NCBI RefSeq assembly: GCF_029892095.1 | Contig: NZ_JARZAE010000004.1 | Coordinates: forward strand, 1,984,001 to 2,048,000 | DNA: 64,000 nt | Reading direction: 5' to 3' | From: Kitasatospora sp. MAP12-44 | GTDB taxonomy: Bacteria; Actinomycetota; Actinomycetes; Streptomycetales; Streptomycetaceae | In this document: piece after piece, positions 16,244-24,425 of the stretch | How positions within the stretch are numbered: position 1 is the first letter of the stretch | Layout: every line of letters begins with the position of its first letter | Translations under genes and position numbers: made by a program | The notes under the pieces: model-generated | What the model was told of the DNA's origin: nothing | Seen by the model: the letters and a program-made list of their open reading frames with translations, nothing else | The model's database searches: none

Positions 16244-17179
16244 ATGAAGAGCAAGTCGCAGTTGGGACGGTTCCTGCGGACGCGTCGGGCGCAACTACAG
16301 CCGTCGGACGTCGGGTTGCCGGAGTTCGACGAGCGGCGGCGGGTGCCGGGACTGCGCCGGGACGAGCTCGCCCGGTTGGCGGGGGTGAGCGAGTCGTACT
16401 ACACGCGGCTGGAGCAGGGGCTGTCGCGGGGCGCGTCGACGGAGGTACTGGATGCGCTCGCCAGGGCACTTCGCCTGGACGACACCGAGCAGCGTCACCT
16501 GTACGACCTCGCCGGTGTCGGGCGGAAAGGCGGTCATGACCGAACCCGCAAGCCGTCGACACCCGAGCGCGTCACCAGGACGACCCAGCAGCTGATCGAC
16601 GCCTTCGGGGACACTCCGGTCGTCGTGCTCGGTCGCAGCAGCGACGTACTGGCCTGGAACCGCACCGGGCATGCGCTCTTCGCCGGGCACCTCGACCCCA
16701 GCAGCCCGCAGGACCCGGCCCGGCGTCCGAACACAGCACGGCTGGTCTTCCGGGACGCCCACACCCGGGAGCTGTACGAGGACTGGCCGAAGAAGGCCAG
16801 AGACGCGGTAGGGAGACTGCGACTGGCCGTAGGCCGGTACCCCGACGATCCACTGCTGGCCGCACTGATCGGTGAACTGGTCATGCATAGCCAGGAGTTC
16901 ACCGACCTGTGGTCCGAGCACCGGGTCCGCGCCTGGGACATCGCGGCCTACCGGATGCGGCATCCGCTCGTCGGAGCGATGGATGTCACCCAGCAGGCCA
17001 TGGCGGTCCCGAACGAGCAAGGACAGCGACTCGTCGCTGTCACCGCCGTGGCGGGTTCCGCCTCGCAGGCCGCGCTGACCCTGCTCGCCCAAGCCATCAC
17101 CCCTGCCACCACCCCTGCCGTTGTCGGACACACTCGTCCGGCAACCGAGAACCAGCCCACCCTTCCTGAACACCTGTGA
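16244..17179 (+). CDS. MmyB-like XRE transcriptional regulator
   Basis: This 311-residue protein has an N-terminal XRE helix-turn-helix (GLRRDELARLAGVSESYYTRLEQG, about residues 38-61) followed by the MmyB-type ligand-binding domain (from about 105; VVVLGRSSDVLAWNRTGHALF, then a late DIAAYRMRHPLVG-like segment). These regulators often sit beside an enzyme they control. Here the partner is the Ohr gene starting 11 bp after the stop, in the same direction. The ATG at 16244 is chosen because the conserved RFLRTRRAQLQP segment begins just after it. Upstream in-frame codons run into the remnant region. Confidence 0.87.
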   Translation: MKSKSQLGRFLRTRRAQLQPSDVGLPEFDERRRVPGLRRDELARLAGVSESYYTRLEQGLSRGASTEVLDALARALRLDDTEQRHLYDLAGVGRKGGHDRTRKPSTPERVTRTTQQLIDAFGDTPVVVLGRSSDVLAWNRTGHALFAGHLDPSSPQDPARRPNTARLVFRDAHTRELYEDWPKKARDAVGRLRLAVGRYPDDPLLAALIGELVMHSQEFTDLWSEHRVRAWDIAAYRMRHPLVGAMDVTQQAMAVPNEQGQRLVAVTAVAGSASQAALTLLAQAITPATTPAVVGHTRPATENQPTLPEHL

Positions 17180-17190
17180 ATGGAGACCCC

Positions 17191-17613
17191 ATGTCCACGC
17201 TCTACACCACCGAAGCACTCTCGACCGGCGACGGCCGCAACGGCGAGGTCCGCACCTCCGACGGAGTGCTCGACGAACTCCTCGCGGTCCCGAAGGAGAT
17301 GGGCGGCCCCGGCGGCGACAAGACCAACCCCGAGCAGCTCTTCGCCGCCGGCTACGCCGCGTGCTTCCACAACGGGATGCGCCTGATAGCAGGTCAGCAG
17401 AAGCTGAAGCTGGGCGAGTCAACCGTCAGGTCCACGGTGAGCCTGATCGCCCTGGACAACGGAGGCTTCTCGCTGCAGGTCGCCCTGTCGGCGCACCTGC
17501 CCGGCCTGGACCAGGCCACCGCCGACCAGCTCGTGGAGACAACCCACCAGGTGTGCCCGTACTCCAACGCCACCCGAGGGAACATCTCCGTCACCCTCGA
17601 AGCGACGGTCTGA
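17191..17613 (+). CDS. ohr: Organic hydroperoxide resistance protein (Ohr/OsmC family)
   Basis: This 140-residue thiol peroxidase reduces organic hydroperoxides using two conserved cysteines, Cys58 (AAGYAACFHNGM) and Cys122 (HQVCPYSNATRGN). It also has the N-terminal YTTEALSTGDGRNGEVRTSDG strand region typical of Ohr. Length is normal. The ATG at 17191 follows GGAGA. It is 11 bp behind the MmyB-like regulator gene, so the two are probably co-transcribed. That pairing differs from the usual MarR-type OhrR partner. Confidence 0.9.
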   Translation: MSTLYTTEALSTGDGRNGEVRTSDGVLDELLAVPKEMGGPGGDKTNPEQLFAAGYAACFHNGMRLIAGQQKLKLGESTVRSTVSLIALDNGGFSLQVALSAHLPGLDQATADQLVETTHQVCPYSNATRGNISVTLEATV

Positions 17614-17625
17614 GCCAGGAACTGA

Positions 17626-17673
17626 ACTGAACTCCTCGCGGGAGGTCAGCGGACCACCCGCGAGGAGTTCAGT
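17626..17673 (+). terminator. Perfect 17-bp hairpin terminator after ohr
   Basis: ACTGAACTCCTCGCGGG (17626-17642) and CCCGCGAGGAGTTCAGT (17657-17673) pair perfectly around 14 nt. The hairpin begins 12 bp after the ohr stop. Confidence 0.85.
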
Positions 17674-17696
17674 CCGCTGACACGGCGCAGCCTGCC

Positions 17697-17957
17697 GCCT
17701 CCGGCCGGTGTGGCGCGGAGGCTGTCGTGGTGTCAGCGGCGGGTCAGGGTGGGGTCAGGGCCGTAGTGAATAGTCATAGGTGTGCGGAGGAGCCCGCAGG
17801 ATCGGGGCTCCGGCGCACGAGGAGAGGTGCCCGGAGTGGTTTATCGGGGACCAGGGCTCTGGCTCTGGTCGGGCGCAAGCCCACGCAGGTTCGAATCCTG
17901 CCTTCTCCGCCCATGTCGATACGGTCAGGTCAGGTCAGGATCACCACGCGGCCGGTC
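17697..17957. repeat. Right copy of the segmental duplication
   Basis: This is the partner of 15745-15998. It contains the second tRNA-like gene and the 3' end of the intact oxidoreductase gene. The matches include the run-up to the tRNA (GTGCGGAGGAGCCCGCAGGA in both) and the GTCAGGTCAGGATCACCA block at the gene end. Confidence 0.8.
17821..17909 (+). tRNA. Class II tRNA-like gene, copy 2 (serine-like, anticodon unassigned)
   Basis: It has the same 89-nt architecture as copy 1 and identical acceptor, T and variable arms. In the anticodon arm ACCAG/CTGGT encloses GGCTCTGGCT. Relative to copy 1 the changes keep the inner pairs possible (G-U then G-C here, G-C then G-U there), leaving loop CTCTGG in both. 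The 3' end lies 21 bp from the ancestral stop of the convergent oxidoreductase gene. Confidence 0.55.
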
Positions 17958-18888
17958 GTGGTGCCCTCGGCGACGCGCTGGACGCCGTCCGCCGCGCCTG
18001 GTCGAACGGGAGGCGCTCGCTCACCAGCGGGCGGACCACGCCCTGTTCGGCGAGCTTGCCGAGCTCCTCGTGGACCGCACGCACGGCCTGCGGGTCCTTG
18101 GTGTTGTAGAGGCCCCAATGCAGGCCCAGCACCGAGTAGTTCTTCACCAGCGCGTGCCCGAGTGAGGGCTCCGGGATGGTGCCGCTGGCGAAGCCGACCA
18201 CCACGATCCGGCCCTCGAAGGCCACGCAGCGGGTCGAGCCGGTGTAGGCGTCGCCGCCCACCGGGTCGAAGACCACGTCCGCGCCGCGCCCGCCGGTGGC
18301 CTGCTTGACCGCCGCGACGAAGTCCTCACTCTTCCGGTCGATCACCAGGTCCGCGCCCAACTCGCGGGCCACCGCCGCCTTTTCGGGGCCGCCGACGACG
18401 CCGATGACGGTCGCCCCGGCGGCCTTGCCGAGTTGCACGGCCGCGCTGCCGACCCCGCCGGCGGCGGCGTGCACCAGCAGGGTCTCCCCCGGACGCAGCG
18501 CCGCGCGCCGGTGCAGGGCGAACCAGGCGGTCTGGTAGCCGATGTGCAGCGCGGCCGCCTGCGCGTCGTCGAGTGCCGCGGGCGCAGCGAAGACCGCGCC
18601 GGCGTCCATCAGCGCGTACTCGGCGAAGGCGCCGCCGGGCAGCACCGGGTTGCCGATCACCCTTTCCCCACTGGCCAGTTCACCGCAGAGCTCGACGCCG
18701 GGGGTGAACGGCAGCGGCGGCTTGACCTGGTACATCCCCAGGCACATCAGCGCGTCCGGGAAGTTCACCGCGGCCGCGCGCACCCGTACCAGTAGCTGCC
18801 CGGGCCCGGGCGTGGGCACCGGGACGTCCTCGACCAGCCGCATGACCTCCCGCGGCAACCCCAACTCGCCTACCTGCCAGGCCTTCAC
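17941..18888 (-). CDS. NADPH:quinone oxidoreductase-like MDR protein with frameshifted C-terminus
   Basis: This 315-residue zinc-free quinone reductase-like enzyme has a GroES-like domain (AAAVNFPDALMCLGMYQVKP), Rossmann motif HAAAGGVGSAAVQL (about residues 140-153) and VVFDPVGGDAY. The GTG at 18888 overlaps the upstream SDR stop by 4 bp. After RLPFDQA the frame goes to RRTASSASP and ends at 17941. Removing two bases (CG) there restores AADGVQRVAEGTTTGRVVILT-like sequence ending at 17930. So the last roughly 20 residues are altered by a frameshift, or the base calls are wrong. It is the last gene of a three-gene operon. Confidence 0.85.
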   Translation of the reverse strand: MKAWQVGELGLPREVMRLVEDVPVPTPGPGQLLVRVRAAAVNFPDALMCLGMYQVKPPLPFTPGVELCGELASGERVIGNPVLPGGAFAEYALMDAGAVFAAPAALDDAQAAALHIGYQTAWFALHRRAALRPGETLLVHAAAGGVGSAAVQLGKAAGATVIGVVGGPEKAAVARELGADLVIDRKSEDFVAAVKQATGGRGADVVFDPVGGDAYTGSTRCVAFEGRIVVVGFASGTIPEPSLGHALVKNYSVLGLHWGLYNTKDPQAVRAVHEELGKLAEQGVVRPLVSERLPFDQARRTASSASPRAPRPAAW

Positions 18889-19703
18889 ACGCTCTCCCCG
18901 ATGACCTTTTGGCCGATGGTCTTCTGGCCGGTGATCTTCTGCTGCAGGTGGTTCATCGCGCCCAGCCAGCGGCCGGGGTCGGCGGCCTTGCCCGCGTAGT
19001 AGTCGGCCACCTCGGGGTGCGGCAGGATCAGGAACTGCTCGGCCGCCAGCGCCGCCAGCACGGCCCGGGCGACGTCGTCCGGCTCGATGGCGTCGGCCGC
19101 AAGCAGCGCCTGGCCCCACTCGCCGGCGTCCGTGAGGATCTGGGTCCGCACGCCGAGCGGGCAGAGCGCGTGCACCTTGATGCCGCGGTGGCGGTAGGTG
19201 GCGCTGAGCCACTCGGCGAAGGCCAGCGCGGCATGCTTGGAGACCGAGTACGGCGCCGCGCCCAGCATGGTGAGCAGCCCGGCGGCCGAGACGGTGGAGA
19301 CGAAGCGGCCGGAGCCGCGCTCCAGCCAGTCGGGGAGCAGCAGGTCGGCGGCGCGTACGTGCGCCATCACGTTGACCTCCCAGGCTGCCGCCCAGACGGA
19401 CTCGGCCGCCTCGGGCCCACCGCCCACGGGGACGCCCGCGTTGGCGCAGTAGACGTCGATGCCGCCGAGCTCGGCGCGGGCCGCCTCGATCAGCGCGGTG
19501 ACGCCCTCGCGGGTCGCGGCGTCCCCGGGGACGGCGACGGCGAGCGCGCCGATCTCAGCGGCGGTGTGGCGAGCGGCGTCGGCGTCCAGGTCGTTGACCA
19601 CCACGCGGGCGCCCTCGGCGGCGAACGCGGCGGCCAGCGCGGCCCCGATGCCGTTCCCGGCGCCGGTGACGACGATCCGCTGATCACCATAGGCGCCGGT
19701 CAC
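18885..19703 (-). CDS. Short-chain dehydrogenase/reductase
   Basis: This 272-residue classical SDR oxidises or reduces an alcohol/ketone with NAD(P). It has TGAGNGIGAALA at the N-terminus (cofactor), CANAGVPVGG, and the catalytic Ser/Tyr/Lys in STVSAAG and YSVSKHA. The GTG start overlaps the previous SDR stop (GTGA), and its own stop overlaps the oxidoreductase start. It carries an unusual Gln/Lys/Ile-rich tail (QKITGQKTIGQKVIGE), a short direct repeat of GQK-x-IG. A role in acyl or steroid-like degradation is suggested by the shared operator with the acyl-CoA dehydrogenase operon. Confidence 0.88.
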   Translation of the reverse strand: MTGAYGDQRIVVTGAGNGIGAALAAAFAAEGARVVVNDLDADAARHTAAEIGALAVAVPGDAATREGVTALIEAARAELGGIDVYCANAGVPVGGGPEAAESVWAAAWEVNVMAHVRAADLLLPDWLERGSGRFVSTVSAAGLLTMLGAAPYSVSKHAALAFAEWLSATYRHRGIKVHALCPLGVRTQILTDAGEWGQALLAADAIEPDDVARAVLAALAAEQFLILPHPEVADYYAGKAADPGRWLGAMNHLQQKITGQKTIGQKVIGESV

Positions 19704-20455
19704 AGCCCACCGCCCAGCGTCACGCCGCCGTCGACCACCAGGGTCTGGCCGGTGATCCAGGCGGCGTCGGCGGAGAGCAGGAAGGCCACCGCGCCCGCGA
19801 CGTCCTCGGGCACGCCCAGGCGCTTGAGCGGGTACGGCGCGGCCGCCTCCTCCTCACGCCCGACGTACAGCGCCTCGGCGAAGCGGGTCTTGACCACCGC
19901 GGGCGCCACCGCGTTGACCCGGATGCCCGGACCGAGCTCGCCGGCCAGCTCCATGGTCAGCCGGGAGAGCGCCGCCTTGCTGACGCCGTACATGCCGATC
20001 CCGGGCGAGGTGCGCAGCCCGGCGATGGAGGAGACGTTGACGATCGCGCCGCCGTGCTCGCCCATCCAGGCGGCGTGCGCGAGCCGGGTCCAGGCGAGCG
20101 GGCCCAGCACGTTGACCGCCAGGATCTTGGCGGCGGCGGCCGGGTCGGTCTCCAGCACCGGGCCGAAGATCGGGTTGATGCCGGTGTTGTTGACCAGCAG
20201 GTCGAGCCGGCCGAAGGCCGCGAGGGTCCGGTCGACGGCATCCTGCTGGTGGGCCGGGTCGTCCGCCTTGCCCGCCACCGCGATCGCGTGCTCGGGGCCA
20301 CCCAGGTCGCGCACCGCCTCGGCGAGCGGCTCGGGGTTGCGCGCGGTGATGCAGACCTTGGCCCCGCGGCTCACCAGCTCCCTGGCGATGCCCAACCCGA
20401 TTCCCCGGCTGGCCCCGGTGACCAGTGCCACCTGCCCCTTGAACGAATCCGTCAT
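19700..20455 (-). CDS. SDR-family oxidoreductase (FabG-like)
   Basis: This 251-residue SDR has TGASRGIGLGIA (cofactor loop), VNNTGINPIFG, and the catalytic NVSSIAG...YGVSKAA segment (Ser and Tyr-x3-Lys), ending ITGQTLVVDGGVTLGGG, a typical FabG C-terminus. The ATG at 20455 lies 6 nt after GAGGA. A TTG 12 bp upstream is less likely. It is the first gene of the operon and has the 18-bp operator 30 bp upstream, so repression by the divergent TetR is expected. Confidence 0.88.
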   Translation of the reverse strand: MTDSFKGQVALVTGASRGIGLGIARELVSRGAKVCITARNPEPLAEAVRDLGGPEHAIAVAGKADDPAHQQDAVDRTLAAFGRLDLLVNNTGINPIFGPVLETDPAAAAKILAVNVLGPLAWTRLAHAAWMGEHGGAIVNVSSIAGLRTSPGIGMYGVSKAALSRLTMELAGELGPGIRVNAVAPAVVKTRFAEALYVGREEEAAAPYPLKRLGVPEDVAGAVAFLLSADAAWITGQTLVVDGGVTLGGGL

Positions 20456-20484
20456 CGCCGTCCTCAACTCCTGACCTGAAGGTA

Positions 20485-20502
20485 ACTAAGCGCTTGCTTA
20501 GC
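20485..20502. promoter_or_regulatory. TetR operator between the SDR operon and tetR
   Basis: The reverse complement is GCTAAGCAAGCGCTTAGT, identical over all 18 bases to 9551-9568. It is placed in the 104-bp divergent gap, where it can control both the SDR operon and tetR itself. Confidence 0.85.
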
Positions 20503-20559
20503 ATGTTGGCCGCAGGCCACACTGTCAACAGCCCGAATCGCCCATGCGAGGATGACGAC

Positions 20560-21174
20560 ATGACCAGCCAGCAGCACGCCGACCTGTGGTCCGGGGAGCG
20601 TCCCGAGGCCGCGCGGCGCCTGCTGCTCGCCGCCGTGGAGTCCTTCGCCACCCGCGGCTTCCATGCCACCACCACCCGTGACATCGCCACCGCCGCCGGC
20701 ATGAGCCCGGCCGCGCTCTACATCCACTACCCCTCCAAGGCCGCGCTGCTCGCCGAGATCAGCCGCCAGGGGCACGCCGCCACGCTCGCCCTGGTCGAGG
20801 AGGCCGCCGCGCACAGCGACGACCCGCTGTGCCGGATGCGACGCCTGGTGGAGGAGTTCACGGCCTGGCACGCCCGCGGCCACACGGTCGGGCGAATCGT
20901 GAACTACGAGCTGCGCGCGCTGCCGGCCGAGGACTTCGAGGTGGTCGCCGAGCTGCGCCGACGGATCGAGGACACCGTCAAGAAGGTGATCGAGGACGGC
21001 GTGGCGGCCGGCGTCTTCAACACCCCCGAGCCCCGTACGGCCGCCCGCGCGGTGACCTCGCTGGGGATCGACGTGGCGCGCTGGTACAGCGAGCGCAGCA
21101 GCGAGACCCCGCAGCAGCTCGGCGAGCGCTACGGGGTCCTGGTCCTGCGGATGCTCGGCGCGAGCGCGGCCTGA
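20560..21174 (+). CDS. TetR-family regulator of the two lipid-type operons
   Basis: This 204-residue repressor has an N-terminal HTH (residues about 16-62; FATRGFHATTTRDIATAAGMSPAALYIHYPSK) and a TetR C-terminal ligand domain. The ATG at 20560 follows GAGGA. It is divergent from the SDR operon with a palindromic operator between, and the same operator occurs upstream of the acyl-CoA dehydrogenase operon 11 kb away. The likely inducer is an acyl-CoA intermediate, as for KstR2/FadR-type regulators. Both regulon and ligand are inferred. Confidence 0.88.
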   Translation: MTSQQHADLWSGERPEAARRLLLAAVESFATRGFHATTTRDIATAAGMSPAALYIHYPSKAALLAEISRQGHAATLALVEEAAAHSDDPLCRMRRLVEEFTAWHARGHTVGRIVNYELRALPAEDFEVVAELRRRIEDTVKKVIEDGVAAGVFNTPEPRTAARAVTSLGIDVARWYSERSSETPQQLGERYGVLVLRMLGASAA

Positions 21175-21183
21175 ACCTCGGCG

Positions 21184-22017
21184 TCAGGGGGTGGGCAGCG
21201 CGCAGCCCGGCAGGTCCAGTTGGAGCTGATTGCCGGGTGCGAAGCAGGCGGTCAGCAGGTAGGTCTCCTCGGCATAGTTGGTTCCCTGATGGACCGTCAC
21301 ATTGCCGTTCTGGTCGACCTCGCACGGGTTGTCGAGGGTGCAGGTCTCGCCGTTCTCATTGCCGGTGTTGTTGACCGCGACCAGCAGGCCGGTGGCGGTG
21401 TCGATCACCGGGGAACCGGACGTCCCGCCGATGGTGTTGCAGGTGGAGGTGTAGCGAACCGAGTCCTTCCAGGTCCAGCCGGCCTCATCGAGGTTGTAGA
21501 CAAATCCGTCGATCGAGCACGAGTAGGTGGTCTTCCAGTAGCCGGAGACCACCTTGATCGAGTCGCCGGCCACCGGGTGGCTGGCGGAGATGGTCAACGG
21601 ACTGATGTGGTAGCGCTGTTGTATCGCCGCGTAGCTGGTGTTCAACTGATACAGCGTCACATCCGTGTCGGTCATGGTGGCATAGACCACCTTGGTGGCC
21701 CGCAGAGTGCCGAGCCGGCCGCCCGAGGCGCTCAGCAGCGTGAAGCTGCGCGTGGAGGGCTGGTTGACGATGACCTGGCCCGGGTTGGGCATACCGGTCT
21801 CCAGGCAGTGGCCGTTGGTGAGCACCAGAGCGGGATCGGTGCTCACCGAGTTGGGCATCCGCACCACCGAGCCGGAGCAGTCGCTCAGCGCGACCGTTCC
21901 GGCGTAGCTGACGGTCACCGCGGGCGTCGCGGCCTGGGCGGGCGCCGCCGCGCCGGCCAGGGCGCCGGTGCCGGCGAGCAGGGTTGCGACCAGCGCGCCG
22001 AGCAGGGAGTTCTTCAC
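21184..22017 (-). CDS. Secreted trypsin-like serine protease (S1 family)
   Basis: This 277-residue secreted endopeptidase starts at a GTG with a Sec signal peptide (residues 1-30, hydrophobic core LLGALVATLLAGTGALAG, AQA-A cleavage). The catalytic triad is visible: His70 in LTNGHC, Asp in TDTDVTLYQL (near 117-119) and Ser200 in IGGTSGSPV. Cysteines around His70 and in CTLDNPCEV suggest disulfides. Its length is larger than minimal S1A enzymes and there is no propeptide of the alpha-lytic type. It converges with tetR and is a single transcription unit. Confidence 0.85.
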   Translation of the reverse strand: MKNSLLGALVATLLAGTGALAGAAAPAQAATPAVTVSYAGTVALSDCSGSVVRMPNSVSTDPALVLTNGHCLETGMPNPGQVIVNQPSTRSFTLLSASGGRLGTLRATKVVYATMTDTDVTLYQLNTSYAAIQQRYHISPLTISASHPVAGDSIKVVSGYWKTTYSCSIDGFVYNLDEAGWTWKDSVRYTSTCNTIGGTSGSPVIDTATGLLVAVNNTGNENGETCTLDNPCEVDQNGNVTVHQGTNYAEETYLLTACFAPGNQLQLDLPGCALPTP

Positions 22018-22191
22018 GTGTGGGGGCCCCTCGTCGTCGATGTCCTACGGAAGGTCGTGCAGAGGCTCGCGCAAAGGGTCATGTGGAGGCTCGCGCAAGT
22101 GTTCTGCAAATTTGACCTGGACATGACGAGGTGTCAAGGGTCCTGGCAGCAAAGGCCCTGACAGCAGGGCCCTGGCAGCAGTCCCGCCAGC

Positions 22192-22386
22192 TCAGCGCCC
22201 GGGCGATCCGGCCGCGCAACTAGTTTTCACCGCCCGTAAGTTGCGCTCGACCATCGCGTACACCGGCACCCCGCACCGGCCCAGCGTGCGGATCGCGCCG
22301 AGACCGCCGTGGTGCTGCGGATAGCGGCTGACCTTGACCGGCAGCGCGGGGACCGTGCGGTCCAGCTCAGGCCCGCGGGCGTCCAT
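22192..22386 (-). pseudogene. ATP-grasp enzyme, N-terminal fragment
   Basis: A start with Shine-Dalgarno sequence GAGG leads into PALPVKVSRYPQHHGGLGAI and RTLGRCGVPVYAMVE, the characteristic first strand-helix of actinomycete ATP-grasp carboxylate-amine ligase-like enzymes (normally about 400 residues). After about 45 residues the sequence becomes unrelated and stops at 22192. The ATP-binding core is gone. It faces the FAD oxidoreductase gene across a 164-bp divergent gap, so it is the eroded left end of the same cluster. Confidence 0.65.
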
Positions 22387-22550
22387 GGCGACCTCGATTC
22401 GCCGGGCCCTGGGGCCCTGCTGCCATTCCCGCCAGCTCCCCCGCAGCGCGCCTGGCCGAGCCGGTGACGTGCTGTGCGGCCCGGGACGGCGCATTCTGGT
22501 ACGAGGGCGCTGTGGCAGGCCCTGGGGGCCGGATGTGAGGAGGACGCCAG

Positions 22551-23792
22551 ATGGGCAAGCAGCCGGACATCCCCGTCACCGTCGTCGGGGCGGGCCCGTA
22601 CGGCCTGGCGACCGCCGCCCACCTGCGCGCGCGCAAGGTCCCGCTGCGGGTGTTCGGCGAGCCGATGGACAGCTGGGTCGCCAGGATGCCGGTCGGGATG
22701 TTCCTGAAGTCCACCCCGCGCGCCTCCTCGATCGCCGCCCCCGGCCCGTACGGGCGGCTGCAGGACTTCCGCGCCGAGGAGGGCCGCCCCTCCGGCGAGG
22801 ACCAGCACCCGGTGCCGATCGACGAGTTCATCCGCTACGGGCAGTGGTTCCAGCAGAACCAGGTGCCCGAGCTGGAGCGCGAGACGGTCCAGCGGATCAG
22901 CTACCGGCAGTCCGGCTTCACGATCACACTCGGTTCCGGCGAGACCTTCGGCAGCCGCCGGGTCGTGCTGGCCACCGGCCTGGGCCCCTACCCGTACCTG
23001 CCCCCCGTGCTGGAGCCACTGCTCGCCGACGGCCGGGTCTCGCACTCGGCGCACCACCCCGACCTGCGCGTTTTCGCGGGCCGCCGGGTCGCGGTGGTCG
23101 GCGCGGGCCAGTCGGCCCTGGAGAGCGCCGCCCTGCTGCACGAGGCGGGCGCCCAGCCCACCCTGGTGGCCCGCACCCGGCGGCTGCTCTTCGGCGAGCC
23201 GCCGCCCACCGACAGCCCCACCGATCGGCCGCTGCCGGTGCGCCTGGTCAAGCCCGCCTCGCCGCTGGGGCCCGGCTGGTCACTGGTGGCCTTCGCGCAC
23301 GCGCCGCACGCCTACCGCTACCTGCCGCAGGAGACCCGGGCCAGGCTGCTGCACTCCGTGCTCGGGCCCTCCGGCGCGTGGTGGCTGCGCGATCGGGTGG
23401 ACGGCCGGTTCGCCCAGCTGACCGGGCGCAGCCTGCAGCGCGCCGTGGCCGACGGCAGCGGCAGCGGCAGCGGCGACAGCAGCGTCCGGCTGGAGCTGCG
23501 CGGCGCGGCCGGGCACGAGGAGGTGCTGGAGGTCGACCATGTGCTCGCGGCCACCGGCTACCGGGTGGACGTGGACCGGCTGGAGCTGCTCGACCCGGCG
23601 CTGCGCCGGGCGCTGACCTGCACACGCGGTGCGCCGCTGCTCTCGGCGGAGTTCGAATCCTCGGTGCCCGGGCTGTACTTCACCGGCCTGTCGGCCGCCG
23701 CCACCTTCGGTCCGGTGCTGCGCTTCGTCTGCGGGACCGGCTTCGCCGCGCGTCGGATCAGCGCCGCGGTCGTGGCCTCGGGCCGGCGGTGA
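22551..23792 (+). CDS. FAD-dependent NAD(P)-binding oxidoreductase (flavin monooxygenase-like)
   Basis: This 413-residue flavoprotein has an N-terminal FAD Rossmann motif VVGAGPYGLATAAH, an NAD(P) Rossmann motif VAVVGAGQSALESAALL (about residues 180-196) and the late ATGYRVDVDRLELL segment of the Ala-Thr-Gly type seen in group B monooxygenases. A Gly/Ser repeat (GSGSGSG, about residue 305) forms a linker. The ATG at 22551 follows GGAGGA. It is the only intact gene in a stretch of glycan-type gene fragments. Homologous clusters pair such enzymes with ATP-grasp and glycosyltransferase genes, so it may now lack its partners. Substrate unknown. Confidence 0.8.
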   Translation: MGKQPDIPVTVVGAGPYGLATAAHLRARKVPLRVFGEPMDSWVARMPVGMFLKSTPRASSIAAPGPYGRLQDFRAEEGRPSGEDQHPVPIDEFIRYGQWFQQNQVPELERETVQRISYRQSGFTITLGSGETFGSRRVVLATGLGPYPYLPPVLEPLLADGRVSHSAHHPDLRVFAGRRVAVVGAGQSALESAALLHEAGAQPTLVARTRRLLFGEPPPTDSPTDRPLPVRLVKPASPLGPGWSLVAFAHAPHAYRYLPQETRARLLHSVLGPSGAWWLRDRVDGRFAQLTGRSLQRAVADGSGSGSGDSSVRLELRGAAGHEEVLEVDHVLAATGYRVDVDRLELLDPALRRALTCTRGAPLLSAEFESSVPGLYFTGLSAAATFGPVLRFVCGTGFAARRISAAVVASGRR

Positions 23793-23800
23793 GAGGCCCT

Positions 23801-23905
23801 CAGCAGTGGCGCCTGCCCGGCCAAGTGAGCGTCGGCAACGGCGCGTTGACCCTGACGGCTGAGCGCCGGACCACCCAGGGCACCGACGGCCACAGCTACC
23901 CGTAG
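23801..23905 (+). pseudogene. GH16 glycoside hydrolase fragment
   Basis: About 34 codons read PGQVSVGNGALTLTAERRTT followed by GTDGHSYP and a TAG. The QVSVGNGALTLTA segment matches an early beta-strand of actinomycete GH16 endoglucanases. Neither the start nor the catalytic region is present. The fragment ends exactly where the glycosyltransferase remnant on the other strand begins, marking a deletion junction. Confidence 0.5.
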
Positions 23906-24425
23906 CGCTCGGCGATCAGCGTCGTCGCGTCGTCGCTCGACGGGGCGTTGTCCACGACGATCACCTCGTAGCGCGGATAGCCGTTCCGCAGCAGGGAGTC
24001 GAGGCACTGCCGCAGCCGGCCCACCCGGTTGTGGGTGGCGACGATGACGCTGACCGGGAGCGGACCCGCCGGCGCCCGGGTGCTGCCCACCCGACAGGGC
24101 AGCGCCTCGGGCGTCGCGGTGGCTTGGGTACCGCAGTGGGTCAGGGTGAGGGGCAGGTCGCGACGGGCGGCTTCGACCAGCGCCCGGCGCAGTCCGGCAC
24201 GATCGCCGGGTGCGCCGCTGGCACGGACCAGTCCGAGCGGGTGTCCATGCAGCCGCACCAACGCCAACACGCGTCCGTCCGGGTCCACTGGCCCGAGGCC
24301 ACCGGGCGAGCGGAGCTCACCGGGGGCCTCCAGGTCAGTTCGACGACGTGGACGGGGGTGTAGAGCGAGTCACGGGCGGCGAGGCGGGGACAGGCCGCGT
24401 CGGCGCGCCGGTCGGAGCCGTTCAT
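23896..24425 (-). pseudogene. Glycosyltransferase family 2 remnant, frameshifted and truncated
   Basis: From an ATG at 24425 the first frame reads LAARDSLYTPVHVVELTWRP. A frame change near 24300 is needed to continue as DPDGRVLALVRLHGHPLGLV and then PVSVIVATHNRVGRLRQCLD, the GT2 nucleotide-sugar binding start. The protein stops after VVDNAPSSDDATTLIAERYG, losing the DxD and acceptor domains. The start overlaps the upstream gene's stop (ATGA), so it once formed an operon with 24422-25195. Confidence 0.7.
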
